From NCBI RefSeq assembly GCF_017874395.1, contig NZ_JAGGLJ010000004.1:62001-126000 (forward strand): DNA of 64,000 nt. The letters are read 5' to 3'. The notes beneath the pieces were generated by a model. The model worked only from the letters and a program-made list of their open reading frames with translations, was not told where the DNA came from and did no database searches. The DNA is from Peptoniphilus stercorisuis (GTDB taxonomy: Bacteria > Bacillota > Clostridia > Tissierellales > Peptoniphilaceae). The position numbers and the translations under genes are program-made. This document shows positions 36,186 to 45,492 of this stretch, piece after piece (positions within the stretch are counted from its first letter, which is position 1; each line of letters opens with the position of its first letter).

Positions 36186-36492
36186 AAGCATTTACAAAAT
36201 ATTTATTTTCTAAGTCTTCTAGATGATAAAAAATATGAACTAAATCAGCTCCAAACTCTTTAAGATAATAAGCAGTTCCTTCATTTTCATCAAATCTTTT
36301 TTCTATTACATTTCTATCTGATAATATAGATAACTTTCTATTTAACTCAGTATTGCTCATAAATGGAATACTATTTGAAATCTCACTATATCTATGATTG
36401 TTTAAATTAATTGACTTTAAAATTTCTGGAACCCATCTTAGTTTTATTAGGTCCTGAACTACTTCAAAGCCACTTGCAATTTTATTTTCCAT
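36184..36492 (-). CDS. HxlR-family transcriptional regulator
   Basis: 102 residues from the ATG at 36492 (GGGAGG upstream). A single winged helix-turn-helix: LIKLRWVPEILKSI, HRYSEISNSIPFMSNTELNRKL and LSDRNVIEKR, with a C-terminal dimer helix. The lone N-terminal Cys of redox-sensing members is absent, so it may not sense electrophiles directly. An 18-base sequence just upstream recurs in the dps promoter. Confidence 0.85.
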   Translation of the reverse strand: MENKIASGFEVVQDLIKLRWVPEILKSINLNNHRYSEISNSIPFMSNTELNRKLSILSDRNVIEKRFDENEGTAYYLKEFGADLVHIFYHLEDLENKYFVNA

Positions 36493-36515
36493 AAAACCTC
36501 CCACAAACAAATTCA

Positions 36516-36533
36516 TCTCTTTTTGTTACTTAT
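36516..36533 (+). repeat. 18-bp motif upstream of hxlR, copy 1
   Basis: TCTCTTTTTGTTACTTAT, found again at 40374-40391 before dps. It lies 24 bases before the HxlR start, read on the opposite strand to that gene. A shared operator is possible. Confidence 0.5.
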
Positions 36534-36567
36534 ATTTTATCATAAATCTTTATCTGAGCAAATTATA

Positions 36568-36599
36568 TAAAAATAGAGATATATTAAAATATCCCTATC
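36568..36599 (-). terminator. Terminator of the GldA-like gene
   Basis: Minus-strand AGATAGGGATAT, loop, ATATATCTCTAT plus T-run, just after the stop at 36607. Confidence 0.65.
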
Positions 36600-36606
36600 T
36601 TTAATT

Positions 36607-37689
36607 CTATGCAATTGATCTTCCATAACTGTCTGCATCTTTCATTGCTTGAATAAATTTTTCCTTTGAAAATGGAAATGCCGCTTTTTTCCATTCAGTA
36701 GTACTTGGAGCAGCTTCTGCCATTTCTATTAGATTATCTTCTATTATATCTATATCTGCTAATGTAGTTGGTAGTCCTATTTTTTTATTAAAGGCTGCAA
36801 TTGTTTCAAGGCCCTTTTGATTTTTTGCATAGGCATGAAGGACCATTACTCCAAAGGCAACAACTTCTCCATGAGAATATTCTTTTTTGCGATGTATATT
36901 TGTTGAAGTATTATAAAATATATGGGCTAAGGAAGAATTATAATAATATTCTGGTTGATTTGTTAAATTTGAAACATATCCTGTTGATACTAAAATATTC
37001 ATAGCAATCTCTTCAATTGCTATTGTATTTTTTTTATTTTTACAATCTTCAACAGCTTGCTCACCATATTTTATAAAAGACTCTTCACAACTTTTACTTA
37101 ATGTTAAACCTGTCTTTGCTGTATGATTTAATTCTAGTCCCTTTGTAGCATATTCTACTTCTGGTTGTTTACTTAGTCCATCACCTATTCCTGCCCATAT
37201 ATATTTTGTAGGAGCTTCAGCAATTATACTTGTTTCAACAAACATATGAGCTGGTGCAGGAACATTTTCATAATGAGAAAAACTCTTATCATCATTATAT
37301 ACTACTGCGATTGCTGTAACTGCTGCACAATTTGAACATATTGTTGGAAATGTAAATGTATTTTTATTTGCTATATTTGCAAGGACTTTTCCTGTATCAA
37401 GAGCCTTACCACTACCTACTGTAAAAATAACATCTGCATTTTGGACTTCTTCTTTATCTAAAAGTTTATTTACATTTGTCATAGAACATTCAGTACCATA
37501 AATAAATATTCCAGTTATTTCTATATCTGATCCTTTTAATGCTTCTACTATTTTATTAGAAGCTGCATTTAATGCTTTTTTTCCGCCTATTATTACAACT
37601 TTTTTATAATTATACTCTTCACATATTTTTGCTAGTTCTGGATATCCACTTTTCGCTACACTATAGTTACTCATTTTTATTGTTTTCAT
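36607..37689 (-). CDS. Iron/zinc alcohol dehydrogenase, glycerol-dehydrogenase-like
   Basis: 360 residues of the type III (GldA-like) group. Present are VVIIGGKKALNAA, DVIFTVGSGKALDTGKVLA (the GGG-type nucleotide loop, here GSGKA) and the metal ligands in AGIGDGLSKQPEVEY, SLAHIFYN and YSHGEVVAFGVMV. Such proteins oxidise glycerol or reduce small ketones and aldehydes with NAD(H); members differ and the substrate is not assigned. Confidence 0.85.
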   Translation of the reverse strand: MKTIKMSNYSVAKSGYPELAKICEEYNYKKVVIIGGKKALNAASNKIVEALKGSDIEITGIFIYGTECSMTNVNKLLDKEEVQNADVIFTVGSGKALDTGKVLANIANKNTFTFPTICSNCAAVTAIAVVYNDDKSFSHYENVPAPAHMFVETSIIAEAPTKYIWAGIGDGLSKQPEVEYATKGLELNHTAKTGLTLSKSCEESFIKYGEQAVEDCKNKKNTIAIEEIAMNILVSTGYVSNLTNQPEYYYNSSLAHIFYNTSTNIHRKKEYSHGEVVAFGVMVLHAYAKNQKGLETIAAFNKKIGLPTTLADIDIIEDNLIEMAEAAPSTTEWKKAAFPFSKEKFIQAMKDADSYGRSIA

Positions 37690-37726
37690 TTTTTCCCTCT
37701 TTTCAACTATATGCTAATTAAAGTAT

Positions 37727-38788
37727 CTATTTTACTATTTTTCTCCAATTGTATTTATCTTCTATATTTCCCCATTGAATACCTGTCAATGTGTCATAAA
37801 GTTTTTTAGTTAATTCTCCAGTTTCAAAATCATTAATCTCAACTTTATCTCCCTTATAGAATAATTCACCAATAGGAGAAATTACTGCAGCTGTACCTGT
37901 TCCCCAGGCTTCTTTTAGTTCTCCACTTTTACCTTTTTCTATTAATTCATCTATTTCAATTTTTCTTTCTTCAACTTTATATCCCCAACTTTTTAGCAAA
38001 CTTATTATCGAATCTCTTGTAACACCTGCTAATACAGTTCCCTCTATTGGAGCTGTAATAACAGTATCATTTACTAAAAACATTGCATTCATAGATCCTA
38101 CTTCTTCAACATACTTACGATGTACTCCATCTAACCAAAGCACTTGAGTGTATCCTAGTTTTTGTGCCTTTACTTGACCTGCCAAACTTCCTGCATAATT
38201 TCCACCACATTTTACAAAACCAGTTCCACCAACAGTAGTTCTTGTAAGTTCATCTTCTACATATATTTTTACTGGATTTACTCCTTGAGGATAGTATGCT
38301 CCAACAGGACATAATACAATCATAAATCTATAAGAATCTGCTTCATCTACTCCAAGACCACTTTGATTTGCATACATAAAAGGTCTAATATATAAAGATT
38401 CCCCTTCACCTGTTGGAATCCAACTTTTTTCAACTTTAACAATTTCAGAAATTGCTTCTATAAACATATCCTCTGGCACCTCTGGCATACACATACGTCT
38501 ATTTGAATTTGCAAATCTTCTAGCATTCATTTCAGGTCTAAATAAATAAACATTATCATCTTTTCCCATATAGGCCTTTAACCCTTCAAAAGTTTCTTGA
38601 GCATAATGTAATACCATAGCAACAGGATCTATTACCATTGGTCCATAGGGTATAATCCTTTCATCATACCAACCCTTATCTCTACTCCAGTCCATTACAA
38701 ACATATGATCTGTAAAGTTTTTTCCAAATCCTAAAGCACCTTCTGGTTTTTCTTTTAAGTTTTTTGCTCTTTCAATTCTTATATTCAT
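37727..38788 (-). CDS. ilvE: Branched-chain amino acid aminotransferase
   Basis: 353 residues, the length of the long BCAT form. Fold-type IV PLP enzyme: VLHYAQETFEGLKAY, SLYIRPFMYA, FVKCGGNYAGSL with the PLP-binding Lys, and VEEVGSMNAMFL. It interconverts Leu, Ile and Val with their keto acids, for synthesis or Stickland-type catabolism. It follows the T-box-controlled permease by 18 bases and probably shares its control. Confidence 0.95.
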   Translation of the reverse strand: MNIRIERAKNLKEKPEGALGFGKNFTDHMFVMDWSRDKGWYDERIIPYGPMVIDPVAMVLHYAQETFEGLKAYMGKDDNVYLFRPEMNARRFANSNRRMCMPEVPEDMFIEAISEIVKVEKSWIPTGEGESLYIRPFMYANQSGLGVDEADSYRFMIVLCPVGAYYPQGVNPVKIYVEDELTRTTVGGTGFVKCGGNYAGSLAGQVKAQKLGYTQVLWLDGVHRKYVEEVGSMNAMFLVNDTVITAPIEGTVLAGVTRDSIISLLKSWGYKVEERKIEIDELIEKGKSGELKEAWGTGTAAVISPIGELFYKGDKVEINDFETGELTKKLYDTLTGIQWGNIEDKYNWRKIVK

Positions 38789-38806
38789 ATTTAGCTCTCC
38801 TATCAG

Positions 38807-39985
38807 TTAAACTGTTTCATTAATAAAATTCTCTAAGTTGTCTTTTTCCTTACCAAATGTTCTATTTTTATAAACTCCAACTGTTAATAATGGAACTATT
38901 ACTACTGCTATTGCTAAATATCCACAGTAGCCATATCCATATTTAATAATATTTGTCAAACCAACCATTGAAATAATCATTGAAAGGCATATTATGAAAG
39001 CTGCAACAATAGCTCTTTTTTTAGTTGAACTTTCTATTTTTTCTAAAATTTTTATATTTTCAAATCTTGCTACAAATCCAAAAGTCGTTGTAACTCCAGT
39101 AGATAATAGACAAAGCACTAAACATATTCCATATATTACAAATAAAAAATTTAGTCCAATTTCTTTAATTATTAATACTGTTGGTAAAGTTACTCCAGAT
39201 TCTATATTTAAATAAAAACTTTTCCATGAAGATAACATTATTACTGATAATATTAAAGCTATAGTATTTATTAAAAATGAAAATCTCATAGATTCTTTTA
39301 CTTCTTCTCTATTTTTTAAAACTTTCCCACAAACAATCATTGTCGGTAAAGTTACACATTGAAATCCTGCATATACAAAGGCATTTTTAATTGCCATTGA
39401 AACTTTTGAATATCCAAATCCCATAAAATCTACAGTAAAAACATTAAAAATATTTTCTCCTTTAAAACTACCTATTAAATAAATTCCTACTGCACTAATT
39501 AATATAACTACTCCCATAACCGTACTTACTTTTCTTACTAAATCAGCTCCAAACATTGTCAAAGCTAAAATTATAATTCCAACTATAATTACATAAAATT
39601 TATAATTAACTGGTATATATTCTTGTAAAGCACTTGCCGCACCTGATATTGCCGCTGCAATAGCCATTATTACCATAATATAAAAAAATATTTCAAAAAA
39701 TATAACTAATTTATCAAAGGGGTGAAATAATGTTTTGAACAAATCTTTATATGAACTTAATCCATGATCATTAAACATTATCATTGCCTCTCGCATTGTC
39801 ATTGTTAATAAAAACATAGCAATAATTACACTGAGCAGACTTGCCCAACCTAAATTAATAAAATAAGTATTTGCTTGATTCCCTGTTGCAAAACCTCCAC
39901 CAGCATGTGCGGAAAATAAAACCATACCTACTGATATTGCAGAGAACATTGCTTTGTTTTTTGCTTTCTTCTTTGATTTGTCCAT
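38807..39985 (-). CDS. YkvI-like amino-acid permease under T-box control
   Basis: 392 residues from the ATG at 39985 (GGAGGT six bases upstream); the frame is open to 40015 inside the leader terminator. Around eleven hydrophobic spans are seen, with an N-terminal FSAHAGGGFATGNQANTY and VYAGFQCVTLPTMIVCGKVL. This matches the YkvI family of putative amino-acid transporters. The T-box upstream and ilvE downstream suggest a branched-chain amino acid. Substrate inferred. Confidence 0.82.
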   Translation of the reverse strand: MDKSKKKAKNKAMFSAISVGMVLFSAHAGGGFATGNQANTYFINLGWASLLSVIIAMFLLTMTMREAMIMFNDHGLSSYKDLFKTLFHPFDKLVIFFEIFFYIMVIMAIAAAISGAASALQEYIPVNYKFYVIIVGIIILALTMFGADLVRKVSTVMGVVILISAVGIYLIGSFKGENIFNVFTVDFMGFGYSKVSMAIKNAFVYAGFQCVTLPTMIVCGKVLKNREEVKESMRFSFLINTIALILSVIMLSSWKSFYLNIESGVTLPTVLIIKEIGLNFLFVIYGICLVLCLLSTGVTTTFGFVARFENIKILEKIESSTKKRAIVAAFIICLSMIISMVGLTNIIKYGYGYCGYLAIAVVIVPLLTVGVYKNRTFGKEKDNLENFINETV

Positions 39986-40016
39986 TTTCTTACCTCCATT
40001 TTTTATTTTAGGCAAT

Positions 40017-40277
40017 AAAAAAGCCTCTCGCCTCTTAATTGCCTATAGCAAAAGAGACGAAAGGCTGAAAGCTTCCGCGGTACCACTCTTCTTCATCTTT
40101 ATGATGCTCCTCGATCCAATAATGAATAGCTCTGTAACGGGAGCTCCCGTTTATCCCTACTTAATTTCAAGATAACCATTTAATGACTAGTTCAACGACT
40201 TTATCTAAATACTTCACACCACCCAGTATCTCTCTTTATAGATTCATCATCATCTACTGCTTCATTTCTTTATGTTT
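40017..40277 (-). ncRNA. T-box leader of the ykvI-ilvE operon
   Basis: Minus strand carries AGAGTGGTACCGCGG (complement of 40075-40089). The terminator stem is AAGAGGCGAGAGGCT paired with AGCCTTTCGTCTCTT, with U-tract at 40017-40022. Stem I has the apical GGGTGGTGTGA and a specifier-loop strand GAACUAGUC between the helices AUCUA/UAGAU and GAUGAU/GUCAUU. CUA (Leu), ACU (Thr) or GUC (Val) could be read as specifier. The downstream permease and ilvE favour a branched-chain amino acid. Confidence 0.92.
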
Positions 40278-40283
40278 TATAAA

Positions 40284-40312
40284 ACTATAGCAGAGTAAAG
40301 TTTTTTTTGCAA
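40284..40312 (-). promoter_or_regulatory. Promoter of the ykvI-ilvE T-box transcript
   Basis: Minus-strand TTGCAA (40307-40312), 17-base spacer, TATAGT (40284-40289). Confidence 0.75.
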
Positions 40313-40373
40313 GCCTTTTTTAAAAAATTATTTTTAAAAATTTTATATTCTTAATAATTAACAAACATATTTG

Positions 40374-40391
40374 TCTCTTTTTGTTACTTAT
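40374..40391 (+). repeat. 18-bp motif upstream of dps, copy 2
   Basis: Identical to 36516-36533. Here it lies 10 bases before a TATAAT (40401-40406) that could be the dps -10 element, so a protein bound to it would affect dps transcription. Confidence 0.5.
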
Positions 40392-40449
40392 TTTCCGTAA
40401 TATAATCTATTTAACGAAAGCAAATAGTATAAAAAATAAGGAGGATTTT

Positions 40450-40884
40450 ATGAAACATATTAATTTATTACAAAAATATTTAGCTAATTTAAACCTATTA
40501 AATGTTAAATTTCACAATATTCACTGGAATATAGTTGGAAAGAAATTTATGGAAATTCACAACTTTACAGAGACAATATACGACAAATTTTTTGAAAATA
40601 TAGATGAAGTTGCAGAACTTTTAAAAATGAAAGAAAACTATCCTCTTTCAACAATGAAAGAATATTTAGAAAATACAGATTTAGAAGAAATTCAAGCTCG
40701 TGATTTCACAGCTGATGAAGCACTTAAAATAATTAAATCTGATTTTGAATATATGAAAAATCAAGCAATTGAAATTAGAAACTTAGCAGACGAAGAAAAT
40801 GATTTTGAAACAGTTGCAATGTTTGAAGGTTTTATATCTGAATACAGTAAAAATATTTGGTTTTTAAATTCAATAATGAAATAA
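40450..40884 (+). CDS. dps: Dps-family DNA-binding ferritin-like protein
   Basis: 144 residues from the ATG at 40450 (AAGGAGG upstream). A four-helix Dps: LNVKFHNIHWNIVGKKFMEIH holds the ferroxidase-site histidines, YDKFFENIDEVAELLKM the acidic partners, and ADEENDFETVAMFEGFI the last helix. Dodecamers of this family oxidise and store iron and protect DNA from peroxide. It stands alone with its own promoter and terminator. Confidence 0.92.
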   Translation: MKHINLLQKYLANLNLLNVKFHNIHWNIVGKKFMEIHNFTETIYDKFFENIDEVAELLKMKENYPLSTMKEYLENTDLEEIQARDFTADEALKIIKSDFEYMKNQAIEIRNLADEENDFETVAMFEGFISEYSKNIWFLNSIMK

Positions 40885-40885
40885 A

Positions 40886-40914
40886 TAAAACACCTGCTTA
40901 GCAGGTGTTTTTTA
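40886..40914. terminator. Bidirectional terminator between dps and the FUSC gene
   Basis: AAAACACCTGC, loop TTA, GCAGGTGTTTTTT. Confidence 0.88.
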
Positions 40915-41976
40915 TATTTTAATTACTTCCTCATTAAAATCAATCTTTAAAGAAACTATATAATCAAATACCGTTGAAAAAATAATAAGAAATATTACAG
41001 CAAATATATTGTCTATTATACGAGTAAATATTGCAATATCTCTACCATATACTGCCATTGCAAGACTTAATGCACCTAGAGCATTAAATACAGTTTGATA
41101 TTTATAACTTGTTGCAAAACCTACTAATAAGCCACCAAATATTCCTATAAAAGGATATAATTGTTTCGGCAAAATTAAAACTATTATATAAAATAATAAT
41201 GATCCTAAAATAGTCCCAAATAATCTATTTAATATCTTTTCTCTTCTCATTTCACTAAAAGGTGTAAGTAAGGACATAGTTGCTATTCCAACCCACATAA
41301 TCTTATTAAGTCCAAGTTTTTCTCCAATATACATTGAGCTTGAAACTAAGACTGCAAGTTTTATTTTCCATAGATTTTCTTTTATATTTAATTTAAATTC
41401 AAGTACTAAATCTTTTATGCTTTTGTTTAATTCCTTATCTTTGTGATTTCTATATAGACATAGACTCACCCAAAGACCACCTATTAAAAGCCCTACAACT
41501 CTATTTAAATATATATCTCCCTTTACAAAGGATCCATATAATAATAAATAAGATAAAACAATAGTTGCATGATTATAAAATTCAACTTTATAACATCCTA
41601 AAAATAAAAGTATAAATATAGATAATATATTTATTAAAAGTCCTATAATACCTCCATATAAATTTGCAAAATATGGAAAAATAGAAAATATAATAAAAAA
41701 TATCAAAATAGAAAATCTACTTTGATTAATATTATATCCCATATGTATTTGCCTAAAAGTAAGTAAAAATAATACTATAACTACTCCAGCTACTCCATTT
41801 TCATTTCCAAATATTTTTGTAAAAACACCTACAAAAACTGTGCAAAATAAAACAGTTAAAAATACCTTTAAAACATAAATATTTATATGTTTTAACTTTT
41901 CCTTTTTTGTCTTTGATAAATTTATTAAATCCTTTGAACCCTTTGCACTTAATTGCAGTTCACTGTATAAATTCAT
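40912..41976 (-). CDS. FUSC-family membrane protein
   Basis: 354 residues with two blocks of about five hydrophobic segments. The second block has VLVSSSMYIGEKLGLNKIMWVGIATMSLL followed by RREKILNRLFGTILGSLL, typical of the aromatic-acid-exporter/FUSC-like fold. Probably exports a toxic organic acid. It overlaps marR by four bases and shares its operator. Confidence 0.85.
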   Translation of the reverse strand: MNLYSELQLSAKGSKDLINLSKTKKEKLKHINIYVLKVFLTVLFCTVFVGVFTKIFGNENGVAGVVIVLFLLTFRQIHMGYNINQSRFSILIFFIIFSIFPYFANLYGGIIGLLINILSIFILLFLGCYKVEFYNHATIVLSYLLLYGSFVKGDIYLNRVVGLLIGGLWVSLCLYRNHKDKELNKSIKDLVLEFKLNIKENLWKIKLAVLVSSSMYIGEKLGLNKIMWVGIATMSLLTPFSEMRREKILNRLFGTILGSLLFYIIVLILPKQLYPFIGIFGGLLVGFATSYKYQTVFNALGALSLAMAVYGRDIAIFTRIIDNIFAVIFLIIFSTVFDYIVSLKIDFNEEVIKI

Positions 41977-42410
41977 CTATTCATCTCCTTATTCTTAAAA
42001 TTACTTAATTTTATTAAATTTATTAATTTTTCAAATTCATTATCTCCAATAGCATCTTTAATCTTTAATAATGGATCTAAATAATATAAATATACATTTT
42101 TTGTTTCTTCAATTCCCTCATTAGTAAGTTTTAAATAATATACTCTTTTATCTTCTTCTGATCTTTCTTTTTTTAATAAACCCTTTTTTATAAGTCTATT
42201 AATAAGCCTACTTACTGCAGGTTTTGAAAGATTCATACTATTACATAATTCTAAAGATGTAATATTTTTTGACATATTAACTCTAGACAATAGGTCTAAT
42301 TCCTGCATAGATACAACCTTTCCTTCAATATTTCTTTGAGATATATTATTACAGAAAATTCTTAATTCTTGCATATTTTTTAACATTTCAATTAATTTTT
42401 CATTATCCAT
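41973..42410 (-). CDS. MarR-family regulator of the FUSC exporter
   Basis: 145 residues. The winged helix shows LELCNSMNLSKPAVSRLINRLIKKGLLKK and SEEDKRVYYLKLTNEG. It is first in a two-gene operon with the FUSC gene, with a perfect palindrome covering its own -10 region, the standard plan for a ligand-released autorepressor. Confidence 0.9.
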   Translation of the reverse strand: MDNEKLIEMLKNMQELRIFCNNISQRNIEGKVVSMQELDLLSRVNMSKNITSLELCNSMNLSKPAVSRLINRLIKKGLLKKERSEEDKRVYYLKLTNEGIEETKNVYLYYLDPLLKIKDAIGDNEFEKLINLIKLSNFKNKEMNR

Positions 42411-42423
42411 ATATTCTCCCCTT

Positions 42424-42450
42424 AATATAGTTTACATTGATAACTATATT
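42424..42450. promoter_or_regulatory. Probable MarR operator
   Basis: AATATAGTT (42424-42432), nine-base spacer, AACTATATT (42442-42450): perfect 9-bp inverted arms overlapping the -10 and start region of marR. Confidence 0.75.
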
Positions 42451-42476
42451 TTAATATTTTTCTTTTCCATTGTCAA
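42448..42476 (-). promoter_or_regulatory. Promoter of marR-FUSC
   Basis: Minus-strand TTGACA (42471-42476), 17-base spacer, TAAAAT (42448-42453). Confidence 0.75.
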
Positions 42477-42574
42477 TTTCCCTTTAAAATTTATCTTATA
42501 GATTTATAAGAATAACTATAATATAATTAGTTAAATGAATATATTTATTAAAATTCATTCTTTAAGGAGGATAA

Positions 42575-43195
42575 ATGAAAACAATATTTATTGTAATTCT
42601 AATTGGTTATTTCATAGGATGTTTTCAAACATCTTATTTTATAGGAAAAATATTCAAAAAAACTGATATTAGAACTTTAGGAAATAAAAATGCAGGAGCA
42701 TCAAATATAACTATTGCTTTTGGTTGGAAATATGGTCTATTTGTTGCAATTACTGATATTTTAAAGCCAATTATATCTATATTTATTATTAGACTTATGT
42801 TTTTTAAGACAATTAACGAATCTGATTTAATGTTTTTAATATATTTAAATGGACTATTTGTAATTCTTGGACACAACTATCCCTTTTTCTTAAACTTTAA
42901 AGGAGGTAAGGGAACTGCTTCTCTAATTGGTCTTCTTTTTGCAATTAATATTAAATTTGGACTTATTGGACTTTTAACTATGATTATTGTAAGTTTTGCA
43001 ACAGATTATATAGTCCTTGGAACTATATCTCTTACTTTAATATTTTTATTTGGGACAATATTTTTAAATTTTAATATTTACTGCATTTATATTGCTTTAT
43101 TTATTACAATTCTTGGAATTTATAAACATATTCCAAATATTAAAAACATTATAAATAAAAAAGAACCTGGTCTTAGAAAGTCTTTAAAAAAATAG
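42575..43195 (+). CDS. plsY: Acyl-phosphate glycerol-3-phosphate acyltransferase (PlsY)
   Basis: 206 residues, an integral membrane enzyme making lysophosphatidic acid from acyl-phosphate. The conserved motifs are IGCFQTSYFIGK, GNKNAGASNITIAFGWKYG and LGHNYPFFLNFKGGKGTAS. It may be a second copy, since plsY is usually elsewhere beside der or parE. It is 13 bases upstream of an MFS gene and probably co-transcribed. Confidence 0.9.
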   Translation: MKTIFIVILIGYFIGCFQTSYFIGKIFKKTDIRTLGNKNAGASNITIAFGWKYGLFVAITDILKPIISIFIIRLMFFKTINESDLMFLIYLNGLFVILGHNYPFFLNFKGGKGTASLIGLLFAINIKFGLIGLLTMIIVSFATDYIVLGTISLTLIFLFGTIFLNFNIYCIYIALFITILGIYKHIPNIKNIINKKEPGLRKSLKK

Positions 43196-43208
43196 ATAGG
43201 AGATTTCT

Positions 43209-44537
43209 ATGAATGAAAAAAGTAATCTTAGTATAAAAACACAGATTTTTTATGGTCTTGGTGTAAGTTATGCTATTCTCGATCAAATATTTGTACAATG
43301 GGTTTTATACTATTATTTGCCACCTGAGTCCTCTGGATTAAAACCCTTAATCGCTCCAATCTTTATTACTATAACTCTTATTATTTCAAGATTTATAGAT
43401 ATGATTTTTGATCCACTAGTAGGGTACTTATCAGACAATTTCAAATCACCCTATGGACGAAGAATACCCTTTATTGCAATGGGAGCTATTCCTCTTGTAA
43501 TATGTACAATTGCATTTTTTTATCCTATTTTTATAAAATCAACTCCTGTTTATCTAACACTAATAGGATCTTTATTTTTTATATTTTATAGTGTTGTAGG
43601 AGCTCCCTATAATGCACTTATTCCAGAAATATCAAAAAGTAAAATTGACAGATTAAATCTATCAACATGGCAAGCTCTATTTAGACTAATTTATACAGCA
43701 ATAGCTATGATTACACCAGGAATACTAATAAAATACTTTGGTGGTAATAATACAGAACTTGGAATTAGAAAAATGGTAATATTTTTAAGTTTATTTTCTC
43801 TAATTGGAATGTATATAACTGTCTTTGGAATAAAAGAACCTAGAAGAGATTTTAAATCTAATGAAAAAGATTTAAACTTTTTTAAATCAATAAAAATTAT
43901 TTTTAAAAATAAATCCTTTGTATTTTATTTATTTGGACTTTTATTTTTCTTTACAGGATTTAACACTTTAAGAACATCTATAAATTATTATGTAGAAGAT
44001 ATAATGTTACTTGGAAAGACAGATATAACTATTATTTCTGCAATACTCTTTGGAACATCAGCAATATTTTTTTATCCAACTAATAAATTATCCAGAAAAT
44101 TTGGATATAAAAAAGTAATGCAAAGCTCCTTAATTCTATTAATTGTATTATCACTTTTATTATTTAATCTAGGTAAAATAGTACCAAATAAATTTGGATA
44201 TATAATATTTGCCCTAATTGGAATTTCAATATCAGGATCAGCTTTTATATTTCCACCAGCAATGCTTAGTGAAATAATAAATAAAATAAATATGAAAGAA
44301 AATACATCAATGGAAGGGCTTTATTTTGGAATACAGGGCTTTTTCTTAAAATTCGCCTTTTTAATATCAGTTGGAATAGTTCCAATACTATTAGTTTCAG
44401 GAGAAAGTATTGAATTTTCTAAAATTTTTATAAATGAAGCATCAGTAGTTCAAAAATCTGGAATTTATAGCACTACACTTTTTTCTACAATCTCCTTTGC
44501 AATATCACTTTTATTTTACTCACTTTATAAAGAATAA
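43209..44537 (+). CDS. MFS transporter of the GPH (glycoside-pentoside-hexuronide) type
   Basis: 442 residues with twelve spans. The GPH mark is ISRFIDMIFDPLVGYLSDNFKSPYGRRIPFIAMG, and SVVGAPYNALIPEIS follows. Members are cation symporters for glycosides or hexuronides; some act on lipids or other solutes. Pairing with plsY gives no clear substrate. Confidence 0.87.
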   Translation: MNEKSNLSIKTQIFYGLGVSYAILDQIFVQWVLYYYLPPESSGLKPLIAPIFITITLIISRFIDMIFDPLVGYLSDNFKSPYGRRIPFIAMGAIPLVICTIAFFYPIFIKSTPVYLTLIGSLFFIFYSVVGAPYNALIPEISKSKIDRLNLSTWQALFRLIYTAIAMITPGILIKYFGGNNTELGIRKMVIFLSLFSLIGMYITVFGIKEPRRDFKSNEKDLNFFKSIKIIFKNKSFVFYLFGLLFFFTGFNTLRTSINYYVEDIMLLGKTDITIISAILFGTSAIFFYPTNKLSRKFGYKKVMQSSLILLIVLSLLLFNLGKIVPNKFGYIIFALIGISISGSAFIFPPAMLSEIINKINMKENTSMEGLYFGIQGFFLKFAFLISVGIVPILLVSGESIEFSKIFINEASVVQKSGIYSTTLFSTISFAISLLFYSLYKE

Positions 44538-44569
44538 AAGACCAAAGATAAAATCTTTGGTCTTTTTTA
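44536..44569. terminator. Terminator after the GPH transporter
   Basis: AAAGACCAAAGAT, loop AAA, ATCTTTGGTCTTTTTT. Also serves the convergent minus-strand operon. Confidence 0.88.
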
Positions 44570-44598
44570 TATTAATTCTTTAATGATTATTTTAATTT

Positions 44599-45468
44599 TT
44601 AAGATTTTGTAATACCAATAAATACTCCACCTATTACCACTAATAATAGTCCTAAAAGTACATATATTAATTCCTTTTTAGTCTTTTTTTCTTTTAATAT
44701 TACAAGTCCTCCAATTGTTGCAATAACAACATTCATCTGTGTTAAAGTAAATCCTACTGAAAGACCATTTATTTCATTTGAGATCATAAGAGTAATATTT
44801 GCAATAGCAAATATAGCTCCAGTTATTATATGTTTTATAGAATTTTTAGTAAATAATTTTTCTTTATAATTTCTTTTTGAAAGTAAATAAGAACCAACTA
44901 ATACTCCTAATCCCTGTGGAATTAATGCATCCCATATATTTATATTTGCCACTTTTAAAATAACTGTATATAACACAAATCCCACTGATGATAATATTAA
45001 GGTTATTATTCCCTTTTTTAAATTACTTTTTTTAATATTTTCTTCTTTTTTTTCTTCAAAAGTAGTCATAGAAACTCCTATTATTATTAATATAATAGCA
45101 ATTATTCCAAGAATATGTTGAAATGTACTACTCCACTCTTTAAAGTACAAAACACCTACTAATGTAGCTCCTATTAATTGTGTTCCCGTTGAAATAGGAG
45201 TTCCTTTAGATATTCCAACTAAAGAAAATCCCCTAATCTGATTTATTAACCCATAACTTAAAGCAAGTCCATCTACAAAAGATATTAAAATTAAAGTAGA
45301 ACTTAAATTATTTGGTCTTTTAAAAATTGAAATAAATAATGCTACTAGAAAAATCCCAAGTCCCATTCCAACTACTTTTTCTTCAGACTTACCAGAGAGT
45401 TTAGTCATAATGATTGGCTGTATTCCCCACATAAGTGCAGGAATTAATCCAAATAAAATATTTTTCAA
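44599..45468 (-). CDS. GRP-family (GlcU/RbsU-like) sugar permease
   Basis: 289 residues from a TTG at 45468 (GAGG eight bases upstream). Ten hydrophobic spans of the drug/metabolite-transporter type, with GLIPALMWGIQPIIMTKLSG, GFSLVGISKGTPISTGTQLIG and NGLSVGFTLTQMNVVIATIGGL typical of the glucose/ribose porter family. It is the last gene of the TrmB-controlled operon. Confidence 0.85.
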   Translation of the reverse strand: MKNILFGLIPALMWGIQPIIMTKLSGKSEEKVVGMGLGIFLVALFISIFKRPNNLSSTLILISFVDGLALSYGLINQIRGFSLVGISKGTPISTGTQLIGATLVGVLYFKEWSSTFQHILGIIAIILIIIGVSMTTFEEKKEENIKKSNLKKGIITLILSSVGFVLYTVILKVANINIWDALIPQGLGVLVGSYLLSKRNYKEKLFTKNSIKHIITGAIFAIANITLMISNEINGLSVGFTLTQMNVVIATIGGLVILKEKKTKKELIYVLLGLLLVVIGGVFIGITKS

Positions 45469-45492
45469 TACTTAATCCTCACTTATTTAATA

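Noticed and set aside
40450-40884. Earlier start for dps in the open frame from about 40381
   Set aside because: The AAGGAGG site lies just before 40450 and the extension has no family similarity.
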